Positions 24,590 through 33,756 of a stretch of DNA of 64,000 nt are shown piece by piece. A model generated the notes under the pieces. That model ran no database searches, was not told the origin of the DNA, and worked only from the letters and a program-made list of their open reading frames with translations. The stretch is from DATFQE01 sp963733845 (GTDB lineage: Bacteria > Actinomycetota > Thermoleophilia > Gaiellales > Gaiellaceae): the NCBI GenBank assembly GCA_963733845.1, contig CAVTEM010000005.1, positions 186,001 through 250,000 of the forward strand. The letters are read 5' to 3'. The stretch's first letter is position 1, and each line of letters opens with the position of its first letter. A program made the translations under genes and the position numbers.

Positions 24590-25584
24590 TGGCCGAGATC
24601 CGAGTCATGCGCGACGACCTGCGGCCGCCGGACCCGCCGGCCCGGCGCCACCTGATCTCGATCGGAGACCTCACCCGCGAGGACATCGAGCGCCTGCTCG
24701 CGACCGCACGCAGCTTCGCGCGCTCGCTGGAGCGCGAGATGAAGAAGCTCCCGACGCTTCGCGGCCGGACGGTCGTGAACGTCTTCTACGAATCGTCCAC
24801 GCGGACGTCGTCGAGCTTCGAGCTGGCCGCCAAGCGGCTCTCGGCGGACACGATGTCGATCAAGGCCGCCGGCTCCTCGGTCGACAAGGGCGAGTCTCTG
24901 AAGGACACGGCCCTGACGCTCGCCGCCTACGACCCGGACGTGATCGTCCTGCGCCACCCGCAGATCGGCGCGCCGCAGCTCGTCGCCCGGGTCATGGACG
25001 CGCACATCGTCAACGCCGGCGACGGCAAGCACCAGCATCCGACCCAGGCGCTGCTCGACCTGTACACGATCCACGAGGAGTTCGGGCGCGTCGAGGGACT
25101 GCACGTGGCGATCGTCGGCGACGTGCTGCACTCCCGGGTCGCCCGCTCCAACATCCAGGCGCTGGTGTTGCTCGGCGCGCGCGTGACGCTCGTCGCCCCG
25201 CCGCCGCTGCTGCCACGCGGGATCGAGGCGCTCGGCTGCGAGACGTCGACCGACATCCGCGCGATCGAGGCCGCCGACGTCGTCTACGTGCTGCGGATGC
25301 AGCAGGAGCGCATGCAGGCGGGTGCCAGCTACGTGCCCAGCCTGCGCGAGTACACGGCGTTCTGGGGCGTGACGCCCGAGCGAGTGCGGCCCGGTCAGAA
25401 GGTGATGCACCCGGGCCCGATGAACCGCGGCGTCGAGATCGACCCGGTCGTCGCCGACTCGGCCGAGTCGCTGATCGAGACCCAGGTGCGCGCCGGCCTG
25501 GTCGTCCGCATGGCCGTGCTCTACGACCTGCTCACACACGGGCCGGTCGAAGCCCCCGCACTCGCGATGCACGAGGTGGCCTGA
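24589..25584 (+). CDS. pyrB: Aspartate carbamoyltransferase catalytic subunit
   Basis: A 331-residue enzyme of pyrimidine synthesis that joins carbamoyl phosphate and aspartate. Signature motifs are 'VFYESSTRTSSSFELAAKRL' (S-T-R-T phosphate site), 'LRHPQ', 'GDGKHQHPTQALLDLYTI' and 'MHPGPMNRGVEI'. Length and order are normal, with no pyrI regulatory chain nearby. The ATG overlaps the pyrR stop (TGATG). Cytosolic trimer, feeding PyrC next door. Confidence 0.97.
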   Translation: MAEIRVMRDDLRPPDPPARRHLISIGDLTREDIERLLATARSFARSLEREMKKLPTLRGRTVVNVFYESSTRTSSSFELAAKRLSADTMSIKAAGSSVDKGESLKDTALTLAAYDPDVIVLRHPQIGAPQLVARVMDAHIVNAGDGKHQHPTQALLDLYTIHEEFGRVEGLHVAIVGDVLHSRVARSNIQALVLLGARVTLVAPPPLLPRGIEALGCETSTDIRAIEAADVVYVLRMQQERMQAGASYVPSLREYTAFWGVTPERVRPGQKVMHPGPMNRGVEIDPVVADSAESLIETQVRAGLVVRMAVLYDLLTHGPVEAPALAMHEVA

Positions 25585-26885
25585 TGCTCTGGAGGAAGAA
25601 CACGCCCGCTACCGACCTCGTCATCCGCGGCGCGCGGGTCGTCGACCCGAGCGAGGGCTTGGACGCCACCCTCGACGTCAGGATCGACCAGGGTCGGATC
25701 GCCGCGATCGGCCAGGCTCTCGACGCAAACGGTCACCGCGTGGTCGAGGCGCAGGGCCTCCTGCTCACGCCGGCCTTCGTCGACCCGCACGTGCACCTGC
25801 GCACGCCGGGGCGCGAGGACGAGGAGACGATCGCGACCGGCACCGCGGCCGCCGCCACGGGTGGGTACTGCGCGATCCTCGCCATGCCGAACACCGATCC
25901 CGTCGTGGACTCGGCGTCGGTGCTGCGCTCGCTCGGCGAACTCGCGGCCGAGCAGGCCGAGATCCCGGTCGGCTTCCTCGCCGCCATCTCCAGGGGCTCG
26001 GAGGGAGGCTGCCTGAGCGAGATGGGCGAGCTGGCCGAGGCCGGCGCCGTGGGCTTCTCCGACGACGGGCGTCCGGTCGCCGAGGCCGGCCTGATGCGCC
26101 GCGCGCTCCAGTACGGCGCAATCACGGGCCGACCGCTCGCCCTGCACTGCGAGGAGGCGAGCCTCTCGCGCGACGGCCAGATGCACGAGGGTGCGGTCTC
26201 CGCAGAGCTCGGCTTCACGGGCTACCCGTCGGTGGCCGAGAGCGTGATGGTCGAACGGGACCTGTCAATCGCCGCCTACGAGCGCCTGCCGCTCCACGTC
26301 CTGCACCTGTCGGCGCGCGAGTCCGTCGAGGCGCTCGCCCGCGCCCAGGCGGCCGGCTTACCCGTGAGCGGCGAGGTCACGCCTCACCACCTCTGCCTGA
26401 CCGACGAGGCAGTTCGCACGCTCGACCCGAACCTGAAGATGAACCCGCCGCTCCGCGCGGCCGAGGATCGCTCGGCGCTGATCGAGGGACTGCGCGACGG
26501 CACGATCGCCGCGGTCGCCACCGACCACGCACCGCACGCGAGGCACGAGAAGGAGGTGCCGTTCGAGGCCGCTCCATTCGGCGTCACCGGCCTCGAGACC
26601 GCGTTCGCCGCGCTCTACACGCGCCTGGTCGAGCCCGGCCTCGTCCGCCTGGAGACGCTGCTCGAGCGTATGTCGGCCGGGCCCGCGCGGATCTTCGGCC
26701 TCGACCGGCCCCGGATCGAGGTGGGCGCGCCGGCGAACCTGACGCTGATCGACACGACCGCAAGCTGGCGCGTGACAGAAGAGGGCTTCCGCTCGCGCTC
26801 GACCAACTCGTGGCTGCTCGGCGAGACGCTGAAGGGCAAGGTGCGGCTTACCGTCGCGGACGGCCGGGTGGCGTTCGAAGGATGA
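25584..26885 (+). CDS. pyrC: Dihydroorotase
   Basis: A 433-residue amidohydrolase that cyclises carbamoyl aspartate. Metal motifs are 'FVDPHVHLRTPGREDEETI' (H-x-H), 'GEVTPHHLCLTD' and 'ATDHAPHARHEKE' (final Asp). 'DPNLKMNPPLRAAEDRSALI' is the dihydroorotase signature region, which places it in the class I, metal-binding branch. It starts in TGATG with pyrB and ends in ATGA with carA. Confidence 0.95.
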   Translation: MLWRKNTPATDLVIRGARVVDPSEGLDATLDVRIDQGRIAAIGQALDANGHRVVEAQGLLLTPAFVDPHVHLRTPGREDEETIATGTAAAATGGYCAILAMPNTDPVVDSASVLRSLGELAAEQAEIPVGFLAAISRGSEGGCLSEMGELAEAGAVGFSDDGRPVAEAGLMRRALQYGAITGRPLALHCEEASLSRDGQMHEGAVSAELGFTGYPSVAESVMVERDLSIAAYERLPLHVLHLSARESVEALARAQAAGLPVSGEVTPHHLCLTDEAVRTLDPNLKMNPPLRAAEDRSALIEGLRDGTIAAVATDHAPHARHEKEVPFEAAPFGVTGLETAFAALYTRLVEPGLVRLETLLERMSAGPARIFGLDRPRIEVGAPANLTLIDTTASWRVTEEGFRSRSTNSWLLGETLKGKVRLTVADGRVAFEG

Positions 26886-27931
26886 ACGGCTTTCTTGTTC
26901 TCGAGGACGGCACGCTCTACCGCGGCGAGTCGGTCGGCGCCGACACGTACGCGCTCGGCGAGGCCGTCTTCACGACGGCGATGACTGGCTACCAGGAGAT
27001 CGTCACCGACCCGAGCTACGCGGAACAGCTCGTCTGCTTCACGGCGCCCATGGTCGGGAACTACGGCGTCGCCGCCATGCGCAGCGAGTCCCGCTCGGTG
27101 CATGCGCGCGCCGTGATCATGCGAGAAGCGCGGGGGCCGGCCTGGACGGACTGGCTTGCCGAGCGTGGGATCCCGGCGCTCTCCGGGATCGACACGCGCT
27201 CGCTCGTCCAGCGGCTCCGTGAGGCCGGCTCGATGCGCGCCGCAGTCGTCGCCGGTGAGGGCTCCGTCGAGGAGGCGCTGCGCGCCGTCCGCGAGCTCGC
27301 GCCGATGGAGGGGCGCGCCCTGGCTGGCTCCGTCTCGACCACCGAGCCGTACACCTGGGGTCCGGTCGGCCGGCCCCGCATCGCGGTGCTCGACTACGGC
27401 TGCAAGCGCTCGATCCTCGACCGGCTCGCCGCCGGCGGGGCGGAGGCCGTCGTCTACCCGCACGACACTCCTGCTGCCGCCCTGCTCGAGGCCGCTCCCG
27501 ACGGCGTGCTGCTCTCGAACGGCCCCGGCGACCCGGCCGCCCTGGAGGTCGAGGTCGAGGAAGTCCGGCAGCTGCTCGGGCGGCTGCCGATCCTCGGGAT
27601 CTGCCTCGGGCACCAGCTGCTGGCGCTCGCCACCGGGCACGAGACCTTCAAGCTCCGGTTCGGCCACCGCGGCGCCAACCATCCCGTGCTCGAGCGCGCG
27701 ACCGGGCGCGTCCTCGTCACGAGCCAGAACCACGGCTTCGCGGTGGCGCCCTCCGAGGGCGTGGAGGCGACGTACGTCTCGCTCTACGACGGCACGGTGG
27801 AAGGGCTCGACTACCCGCAGCACCGCGCTCGCTCGCTGCAGTTCCATCCCGAGGCCGGCCCTGGCCCGCACGACGCCCGGCCGCTGATCGAGGGCTGGCT
27901 CGAGGAGGTGGCGCTTGCCCAGGCGGCCTGA
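26882..27931 (+). CDS. carA: Carbamoyl-phosphate synthase small subunit (glutamine amidotransferase)
   Basis: A 349-residue subunit that supplies ammonia from glutamine to CarB. The N-terminal domain starts 'GFLVLEDGTLYRGESVGA' and has 'TAMTGYQEIVTDPSYAEQLV'. The class I amidotransferase domain (about 160-345) has the nucleophile in 'ILGICLGHQLLALATG' and the His-Glu pair in 'LQFHPEAGPGPHD'. The ATG at 26882 overlaps the pyrC stop. Confidence 0.96.
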   Translation: MNGFLVLEDGTLYRGESVGADTYALGEAVFTTAMTGYQEIVTDPSYAEQLVCFTAPMVGNYGVAAMRSESRSVHARAVIMREARGPAWTDWLAERGIPALSGIDTRSLVQRLREAGSMRAAVVAGEGSVEEALRAVRELAPMEGRALAGSVSTTEPYTWGPVGRPRIAVLDYGCKRSILDRLAAGGAEAVVYPHDTPAAALLEAAPDGVLLSNGPGDPAALEVEVEEVRQLLGRLPILGICLGHQLLALATGHETFKLRFGHRGANHPVLERATGRVLVTSQNHGFAVAPSEGVEATYVSLYDGTVEGLDYPQHRARSLQFHPEAGPGPHDARPLIEGWLEEVALAQAA

Positions 27932-30900
27932 CCTCGAGTCGATCTGCCTGATCGGCTCGGGGCCGATCGTGATCGGGCAGGCCTGCGAGTTCGACTACGC
28001 CGGCTGCCAGGCGCTCAAGGTTCTGCGGGAGGACGGCTTCCGGACGATCGTCGTCAACTCGAACCCGGCGACGATCATGACCGACCCCGGATTCGCCGAC
28101 CGCACCTACGTCGAGCCGCTCGACTTCGAGGCGCTGATCGACGTGCTCGCGCGCGAGCGTCCGGACGCCCTGCTGCCGACGATGGGCGGCCAGACCGCGC
28201 TCAACCTCGCGCTCGAGCTGTCGGAGTCGGGTGTCCTCGCCGACCTCGAGATCGAGCTGATCGGCGCGCCCGTGGACGTGATTCGCCGCGCCGAGGACCG
28301 CGACCGCTTCCGCGAGACGGTCCGCCTGACCGGGCTGAAGGTGCCCGAGTCCACGGTCGTCTCGAGCTGGGACGACGTGCCCGCCGAGCTGACGTTCCCG
28401 GTCATCCTGCGGCCGGCCTTCACACTCGGCGGCCACGGTGGCGGCACCGCCCGTTCCTGGCCGGACTTCGAGGCGATGCTCGAGCGGGCGTTCCACGAGA
28501 GCCCGGTACACCAGGTGCTGGTCGAGGAGTCGTTGCTGGGCTGGGACGAGTTCGAGCTCGAGCTGATGCGCGACCGCAACGACAACGCCGTGGTCGTCTG
28601 CTCGATCGAGAACCTCGACCCGATGGGCGTGCACACAGGCGACTCGGTCACCGTGGCGCCGCAGATGACCCTCTCCGACGAGGCCTACCAGGAGCTGCGC
28701 GACGCAGCGCTGAGGGTGATCCGGGCGGTCGGGGTCGAGACCGGCGGCGCCAACATCCAGTTCGCCCGCGAACGCGACACGGGCGAGCTGCGCGTGATCG
28801 AGATGAACCCTCGCGTCTCGCGCTCCTCCGCGCTCGCGTCCAAGGCGACCGGCTATCCGATCGCGAAGGTGGCGGCGAAGCTGTCGGTCGGCTACACGCT
28901 CGACGAGGTCCCGAACGACCTCACGCGTACCACGCCGGCCAGCTTCGAGCCGACGCTCGACTACGTCGTCGTCAAGTTCCCGCGCTTCGCCTTCGAGAAG
29001 TTCCCAGGCGCCGACCGCACTCTCGGCACCCAGATGAAGAGCGTGGGGGAGGCGATGGGGATCGGCCGCACCTTCGCCGAGGCCTTCGCCAAGGCCCGGC
29101 GCTCGCGCGAGATCGGGGACGACTGGCAGCCCGAGAACCTGCACCCCTGGTTCCAGGACGAGCTCGACCGGGTCGAGTCGGCGCTGACACGGGTGCATGC
29201 CCTCGACGCGCTCGTCGCCGACGACTTCCTCCGCCTCAAGCGGCTGGGCATCTCCGACGAGGAGCTCGGCGAGCGCTGCGGGGCCGGCGAGGATGCGGTT
29301 CGCGCTCGACGGCGCGCCTGCGGCGTGCGGCCCGTCTACCGCCGTGTCGACTCCTGCGCGGCCGAGGTCGAGGCGGCCTCGTCCTACTTCTACTCGACCT
29401 GGGGCGAGGCCGAGGAGGCACGGCCCTCCGGGCGGCGCACCGTCCTGATCCTGGGGTCGGGCCCGAACCGGATCGGGCAGGGGATCGAGTTCGACTACTG
29501 CTGCGTGCACGCCGCGCAGAGCTTCCGCGCCCTCGGCTTCGACGCGGTGATGGTCAACTGCAACCCCGAGACCGTTTCCACCGACTACGACACGTCCGAC
29601 CGCCTGTACTTCGAGCCGCTGCGGGTCGAGGAGGTGCTCGCCATCTGCGAGCGCGAGCGGCCGGTCGGGGTCGTGATCCAGTTCGGCGGCCAGACGCCGC
29701 TCAAGCTCGCCCGGGCGCTCGAGGCCGCGGGCTGGCCGATCCTCGGCACCCCGTTCGACGCGATCGACCTCGCGGAGGACCGAGAGCGCTTCGCCGCGCT
29801 GTGCGACGAGCTCGGCGTCCGCGTGCCGGACTGGGGGATGGCGTCCGGGGCCGACGAGGCGGCCGAGGCCGCGGAGCGGATCGGCTATCCGGTGCTCGTG
29901 CGACCGTCCTACGTGCTGGGCGGCAGCAACATGGTCGTCTGCTACGACGAGGAGACGGTCAGACGGACCGCGCCCGAGGGCGCGAGGGCCCTGGTCGACC
30001 GCTTCCTCGAGAGCGCCGTCGAGATCGACGTCGACGCCGTTTCCGACGGAGAAGACACGTGGGTCGCCGCCGTGATGGAGCACGTCGAGGAGGCGGGTGT
30101 GCACTCGGGGGATTCGTCGTGCGTGCTGCCGGCGCCGGGCGTATCGGCCGCGACCCTCGGCGAGATCCACCATATCGTCCGCCGTCTGGCGCGGGCGCTC
30201 GGGGTCGTCGGGCTGCTCAATGTCCAGCTCGCGGTCGTCGAGGGAGAGGTGTTCGTGCTCGAGGTGAACCCGCGCGCGTCGCGGACGGTGCCGTTCGCCA
30301 GCAAGGCGATCGGCGCCAACCTCGTCGACACCGCCTGCCGGGTCGCCGCGGGCGCGCGCCTGGCAACGCTACGCGTCCCAGTTACACGAGAAACATCCAT
30401 GTCGGTCAGCGTCAAGGCCGCAGTACTGCCGTTCATCCGCTTCCCGGGCGCGGATCCGGTGCTCGGCCCCGAGATGCGCTCGACGGGCGAGGTGATGGCG
30501 AGCGCCTCCGATTTCCCGACCGCCTTCGCGAAGGCCGAGCGTGCCGCCGGCCGGCCGCTACCGAGCGGCGGCACGGCGTTCCTGTCCGTGCGCGACGCGG
30601 ACAAGACCGCGGTCGTCCCGCTGGCGCTCGCCCTGGCGCGCCTGGGCTTCTCGCTGGTCGCCACCGCGGGCACGGCCAGAACTCTCGCGGCGGCGGGTAT
30701 TCCCGTCGACCGGGTGCGCAAGGTGGGGGAGGACGGCGAGGGCCACACGGTCGTCGACCTGGTCCGCCGCGGGCGTTGCGACCTCGTCGTCAACACCCCT
30801 GGCGGCGGGTCGGGCGCACGCAGCGACGGTTACCGGATCCGCGAGGCGGCGCTCGCGGCGCGGATCCCCTGCATCACGACGATTCCCGGCGCTCGGGCGG

Positions 30901-30983
30901 CAGCGCACGCGATCGCGAACGCGCGCGGTGAGTCGGTGCTCTCGCTCCAGGAGCGGATCGGTGCTCAGGCGCGAAGCGCTTAG
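27915..30983 (+). CDS. carB: Carbamoyl-phosphate synthase large subunit
   Basis: A 1022-residue enzyme with two ATP-grasp halves and a C-terminal MGS-like allosteric domain. Half 1 starts 'SICLIGSGPIVIGQACEFDY'; half 2 starts near residue 510 with 'LILGSGPNRIGQGIEFDYCC'. The MGS domain (about 885-1020) has 'LVATAGTARTLAAAGI' and 'DLVVNTPGGG' and binds UMP and other effectors in the family. It is about 50 residues shorter than usual, mostly in linkers. It starts at TTG 27915, overlapping carA by 17 nt. Confidence 0.96.
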   Translation: MPRRPDLESICLIGSGPIVIGQACEFDYAGCQALKVLREDGFRTIVVNSNPATIMTDPGFADRTYVEPLDFEALIDVLARERPDALLPTMGGQTALNLALELSESGVLADLEIELIGAPVDVIRRAEDRDRFRETVRLTGLKVPESTVVSSWDDVPAELTFPVILRPAFTLGGHGGGTARSWPDFEAMLERAFHESPVHQVLVEESLLGWDEFELELMRDRNDNAVVVCSIENLDPMGVHTGDSVTVAPQMTLSDEAYQELRDAALRVIRAVGVETGGANIQFARERDTGELRVIEMNPRVSRSSALASKATGYPIAKVAAKLSVGYTLDEVPNDLTRTTPASFEPTLDYVVVKFPRFAFEKFPGADRTLGTQMKSVGEAMGIGRTFAEAFAKARRSREIGDDWQPENLHPWFQDELDRVESALTRVHALDALVADDFLRLKRLGISDEELGERCGAGEDAVRARRRACGVRPVYRRVDSCAAEVEAASSYFYSTWGEAEEARPSGRRTVLILGSGPNRIGQGIEFDYCCVHAAQSFRALGFDAVMVNCNPETVSTDYDTSDRLYFEPLRVEEVLAICERERPVGVVIQFGGQTPLKLARALEAAGWPILGTPFDAIDLAEDRERFAALCDELGVRVPDWGMASGADEAAEAAERIGYPVLVRPSYVLGGSNMVVCYDEETVRRTAPEGARALVDRFLESAVEIDVDAVSDGEDTWVAAVMEHVEEAGVHSGDSSCVLPAPGVSAATLGEIHHIVRRLARALGVVGLLNVQLAVVEGEVFVLEVNPRASRTVPFASKAIGANLVDTACRVAAGARLATLRVPVTRETSMSVSVKAAVLPFIRFPGADPVLGPEMRSTGEVMASASDFPTAFAKAERAAGRPLPSGGTAFLSVRDADKTAVVPLALALARLGFSLVATAGTARTLAAAGIPVDRVRKVGEDGEGHTVVDLVRRGRCDLVVNTPGGGSGARSDGYRIREAALAARIPCITTIPGARAAAHAIANARGESVLSLQERIGAQARSA

Positions 30984-31623
30984 CGTCCTCGCTGTCGAGC
31001 AGGTCGGCGCGTATTCGCTCCTCCGGGTGGCCCGCGGCGGCGTCGAGCCGGGCAACCCGGGCCAGTTCTTCATGCTGGCCGCGCCCGAGCGGGTCCTCCC
31101 GCGGCCGATGAGCCTCTGCGCTGCGCCTTCCGGCGAGCTCTGGTTCCTGATCGACCCGATCGGGCCGGGCACACGGGCCCTCTGCGCGCTCGACCCCGGG
31201 GAGCTCCTGCACGTGCTCGGCCCACTCGGCAACGGCTTTCGCCTCGGCGTCGAGCGGCCTCTGCTCGTCGGCGGCGGGATCGGGATCGCACCGCTCCCGT
31301 ACCTCTCCGAGACGCTCGGCCGCCCTCCGGCGGTGCTCGGCTTCCGCTCCGACCGCCACGCCGAGGCGGCCTCGCTCGTCCCGAACGCGGAGGTGGTCGT
31401 GGAGCCGACGCTCGTCACCGAGGCGATCACCGACGGGTTCGACGTCCTCGCCTGCGGCCCCGAGCCGATGCTCGACGCCGTCGCCGCGATCGCGCCGCGG
31501 GCTCAGCTCGCATGGGAGGCGCCGATGGCGTGTGGGTACGGCGCCTGCTACGGCTGCGTCGTCGAGGTCGAGGGCGAGCTCAAGCGGCTCTGCGTCGAAG
31601 GGCCGGTGCTCGTTGCTGCTTAA
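30961..31623 (+). CDS. pyrK: Dihydroorotate dehydrogenase electron-transfer subunit
   Basis: A 220-residue iron-sulfur flavoprotein that passes electrons from PyrD to NAD+. The FAD site is in 'RPMSLCAAPSGELWFLIDPI' (R-P-x-S) and 'PLLVGGGIGIAPLPYL' is the NAD-binding part. The [2Fe-2S] cluster binds 'CGYGACYGC' plus a later Cys in 'LKRLCVEGPV'. The GTG at 30961 is in-frame and overlaps carB by 23 nt. Its presence shows that PyrD here is type 1B. Confidence 0.9.
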   Translation: MLRREALSVLAVEQVGAYSLLRVARGGVEPGNPGQFFMLAAPERVLPRPMSLCAAPSGELWFLIDPIGPGTRALCALDPGELLHVLGPLGNGFRLGVERPLLVGGGIGIAPLPYLSETLGRPPAVLGFRSDRHAEAASLVPNAEVVVEPTLVTEAITDGFDVLACGPEPMLDAVAAIAPRAQLAWEAPMACGYGACYGCVVEVEGELKRLCVEGPVLVAA

Positions 31624-32482
31624 CGCCTCGGGCTGCCTGGATGCGCTCGTCGCCCCCGACGTGGCGCGCTCGCTCGACGCGTTCGTGACCAAGACCGTCA
31701 CCCCGGAGGCGCGCGCCGGCAACCGACCGGTCCGGATCGCCGAGACCGACCACGGGATGCTGAACTCGATCGGGCTCCAGAACCCCGGGATCGAGCGGTT
31801 CCTCGACTCCACCCTGCCGCAGCTCGCAGAGCTCGGCGTGCCCATCTGGACGTCGGTGGGCGGGTCGTGCCCGGAGGACTACGCACGCCTGTGCGCGCTG
31901 CTCGACCGCCGGCACGAGGTCGTCGCGATCGAGCTCAACCTCTCGTGCCCGAACGTGGCCTCCCCCGAGGGCGACGCCGCCGAGATCGTCGCGGCCGCCC
32001 GGGCGGAGACCGACCGCCCGCTCTACGCGAAGCTCTCGGCGGCCGTGCCGGACCTCGGTGCCGTCGCGCGGGCGGCGCAGGAGGCGGGCGCCGACGGCCT
32101 CTCGCTCGTCAACACTGTCCGCGGCCTCGCCCTCGACGAGCGCACCCTGGCACCCCGGCTCGGGCCCGAAACGGGTGGTTACTCAGGGCCCGCGCTGAAG
32201 CCGGTCGCGCTCGCGGCCGTCTTCTCCTGCTACCGGGAAACCGGCCTGCCGATCGTCGGCATGGGCGGCATCGAGTCCGGCCGCGATGCGCTCGAGTTCC
32301 TCGCCGCCGGGGCGGCGGCGGTCGCGCTCGGAACGGCGCTGTTCGCCGATCCCGAGGCACCCGGCCGAGTGCGGCGGGAGCTCGAAGAAGAGCTCCGCGA
32401 GCGCGGAATTGCGTCGCCTGCTCAGGCAACCGGCCTCGCCCACGAAGCGCGTCGGTTGTCGACGCCGGTTGTTGCCGGTTAA
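31613..32482 (+). CDS. pyrD: Dihydroorotate dehydrogenase, type 1B catalytic subunit
   Basis: A 289-residue FMN enzyme making orotate. Visible are 'VTKTVTPEARAGNRPVRIAE' (K-T-x-T), 'NSIGLQNPGIERFL', 'AIELNLSCPNV' with the catalytic Cys, 'LSLVNTVRGLALD', 'GGYSGPALKPVAL' and 'IVGMGGIESGRDALEFLAAG'. The TTG at 31613 gives the short N-terminus 'LLLNASGCLDAL' and overlaps pyrK by 11 nt. It is the last gene of the pyr operon. pyrF, which usually follows in actinobacteria, is absent; a terminator comes at once. Confidence 0.94.
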   Translation: MLLNASGCLDALVAPDVARSLDAFVTKTVTPEARAGNRPVRIAETDHGMLNSIGLQNPGIERFLDSTLPQLAELGVPIWTSVGGSCPEDYARLCALLDRRHEVVAIELNLSCPNVASPEGDAAEIVAAARAETDRPLYAKLSAAVPDLGAVARAAQEAGADGLSLVNTVRGLALDERTLAPRLGPETGGYSGPALKPVALAAVFSCYRETGLPIVGMGGIESGRDALEFLAAGAAAVALGTALFADPEAPGRVRRELEEELRERGIASPAQATGLAHEARRLSTPVVAG

Positions 32483-32483
32483 G

Positions 32484-32510
32484 AAAAACCCTGCATAACG
32501 GGGTTTTTTA
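32484..32510 (+). terminator. Intrinsic terminator of the pyr operon
   Basis: AAAAACCC, an 8-nt loop, then GGGGTTTTTT forms an A-tract/stem/T-tract terminator 2 nt after the pyrD stop. It separates the pyr operon from the mihF promoter. Confidence 0.85.
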
Positions 32511-32515
32511 CCCGC

Positions 32516-32543
32516 TTGACCGGCTGGGACAAGCTGCTAGTAT
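32516..32543 (+). promoter_or_regulatory. Promoter of mihF
   Basis: TTGACC (32516-32521), 16-bp spacer, TAGTAT (32538-32543). The GTG start at 32552 lies 8 nt after the -10 box and no ribosome site precedes it, so a leaderless mRNA is expected. Confidence 0.75.
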
Positions 32544-32551
32544 CCCGCGCC

Positions 32552-32884
32552 GTGGTCACTACAAAAGCTCCTGCTCAGGCGCCGGTCCGGTCGCACCACC
32601 AACGGATGGAGGCGCTCGCCAGGGCTAACGACATCCGCGTCCGCCGCGCCCAGCTCAAGAAGGATCTCAAGGCCGGCCGGGTCGAAATCGAAGGCATCCT
32701 GGCCACTCCACCGGAGTACGTCGCGACCGCAAAGGTGTTCGACATCCTGATGGCGCTGCCCAAGTTCGGGCGCGTGAAGGCCGGGCGCTTCCTCAACCAG
32801 GCGCGGATCAGTCAGTCGAAGACGGTGGGGGGTCTCTCCGACCGCCAGCGCACCGAGCTGATCGACCTCTTCCACAGCCGCTAG
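32552..32884 (+). CDS. mihF: Integration host factor, actinobacterial type (mIHF)
   Basis: A 110-residue nucleoid-associated protein restricted to actinobacteria. The core is 'RVRRAQLKKDLKAGRVEIEG', 'PPEYVATAKVFDILMALPKF' and 'GRVKAGRFLNQARISQSKTV', the helix-two-turn-helix DNA-binding region. It ends 'GLSDRQRTELIDLFHSR'. The GTG at 32552 is chosen because the promoter's start point falls only 1-3 nt upstream; the longer frame from 32516 would begin inside the -35 box. It is followed by gmk and rpoZ as in other actinobacteria. Confidence 0.93.
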   Translation: MVTTKAPAQAPVRSHHQRMEALARANDIRVRRAQLKKDLKAGRVEIEGILATPPEYVATAKVFDILMALPKFGRVKAGRFLNQARISQSKTVGGLSDRQRTELIDLFHSR

Positions 32885-32917
32885 CCCAGCTGGCCGCGCT
32901 GGACTAGCGTTCTCCTG

Positions 32918-33505
32918 GTGCCGCCGAGGCCCGTCTTCGTCGTCACCGGCACGTCCGGGGCCGGCAAGGGAACGATCGAGCGCCAGCTGCTCGCGCGCAT
33001 GCCCGAGCTCGAGCTGGCGATCTCGGCGACGACGCGGGAGCGCCGCGACGGCGAGGAGGACGGGCGCGAGTACTGGTTCATCTCGCAGGACGACTTCGAC
33101 GCCAAGCTCGCCGCCGGCGAGTTCCTCGAGCACATCGTGTTCGACTGGGGCCAGCGCTCCGGGACGCTGCGGTCCGAGATCGACCGGATCCTCGACGCGG
33201 GCCGCATCCCCCTGCTCGACCTCGAGACGGAGGGCGCGCTGGCGGTGGCCGAGTCGGTGCCCGGCGCCGTGACGATCTTCGTGAAGGCGCCGAGCTTCGA
33301 GGAGAACGAGCGCCGGCTCAGGGAGCGGGCGACCGAGAGCGAGGGGGAGATCGAGGAGCGGCTGGAGCTGGCGCGCCGCCAGCTCGAGCAGGAGCACTTG
33401 TTCGATTACGTGATCTCCAACGACGACCTCGACCGCGCGGTGGCGGAGCTCGAGGAGATCGTCCGCGGGGCCGTCAGTTCCGCAGGTACAGTGTCGCGGC
33501 CATGA
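32918..33505 (+). CDS. gmk: Guanylate kinase
   Basis: A 195-residue kinase converting GMP to GDP. The P-loop is 'FVVTGTSGAGKGTIERQLL', the GMP-binding region 'ISATTRERRDGEEDGREYWF', and the lid 'RLRERATESEGEIEERLELA'. It ends 'FDYVISNDDLDRAVAELEEI'. The GTG at 32918 starts 3 residues before the conserved strand. Its end overlaps rpoZ by 4 nt (ATGA). Confidence 0.95.
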   Translation: MPPRPVFVVTGTSGAGKGTIERQLLARMPELELAISATTRERRDGEEDGREYWFISQDDFDAKLAAGEFLEHIVFDWGQRSGTLRSEIDRILDAGRIPLLDLETEGALAVAESVPGAVTIFVKAPSFEENERRLRERATESEGEIEERLELARRQLEQEHLFDYVISNDDLDRAVAELEEIVRGAVSSAGTVSRP

Positions 33506-33732
33506 TCGGCCCACGCATCGATCTTCTGCTCAACCAGGTCGGCGAGCGCTACGCCCTCGTGATCGTCGCCGCCAAGCGCGCGCGGCAGATCAACAACTAC
33601 CACCACCAGCTCGGCGAGGGCACGTTCGACGACTTCGCGCCGCCGCTGGTCGAGTCCCGCTCGAAGAACTACCTGACGATGGCCCTCGAAGAGATCGCCG
33701 AGGGCAAGATCGAGCACGAGTACAAGCGCTAA
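33502..33732 (+). CDS. rpoZ: RNA polymerase omega subunit
   Basis: A 76-residue omega chain that helps assemble RNA polymerase. The conserved segment is 'YALVIVAAKRARQINNYHHQ' (A-K-R-A-R-Q-I), followed by 'SRSKNYLTMALEEIAEGKIE'. The position after gmk is the usual one. Confidence 0.95.
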   Translation: MIGPRIDLLLNQVGERYALVIVAAKRARQINNYHHQLGEGTFDDFAPPLVESRSKNYLTMALEEIAEGKIEHEYKR

Positions 33733-33756
33733 CCCTCCCGGCCGGGAGTCGGCACA

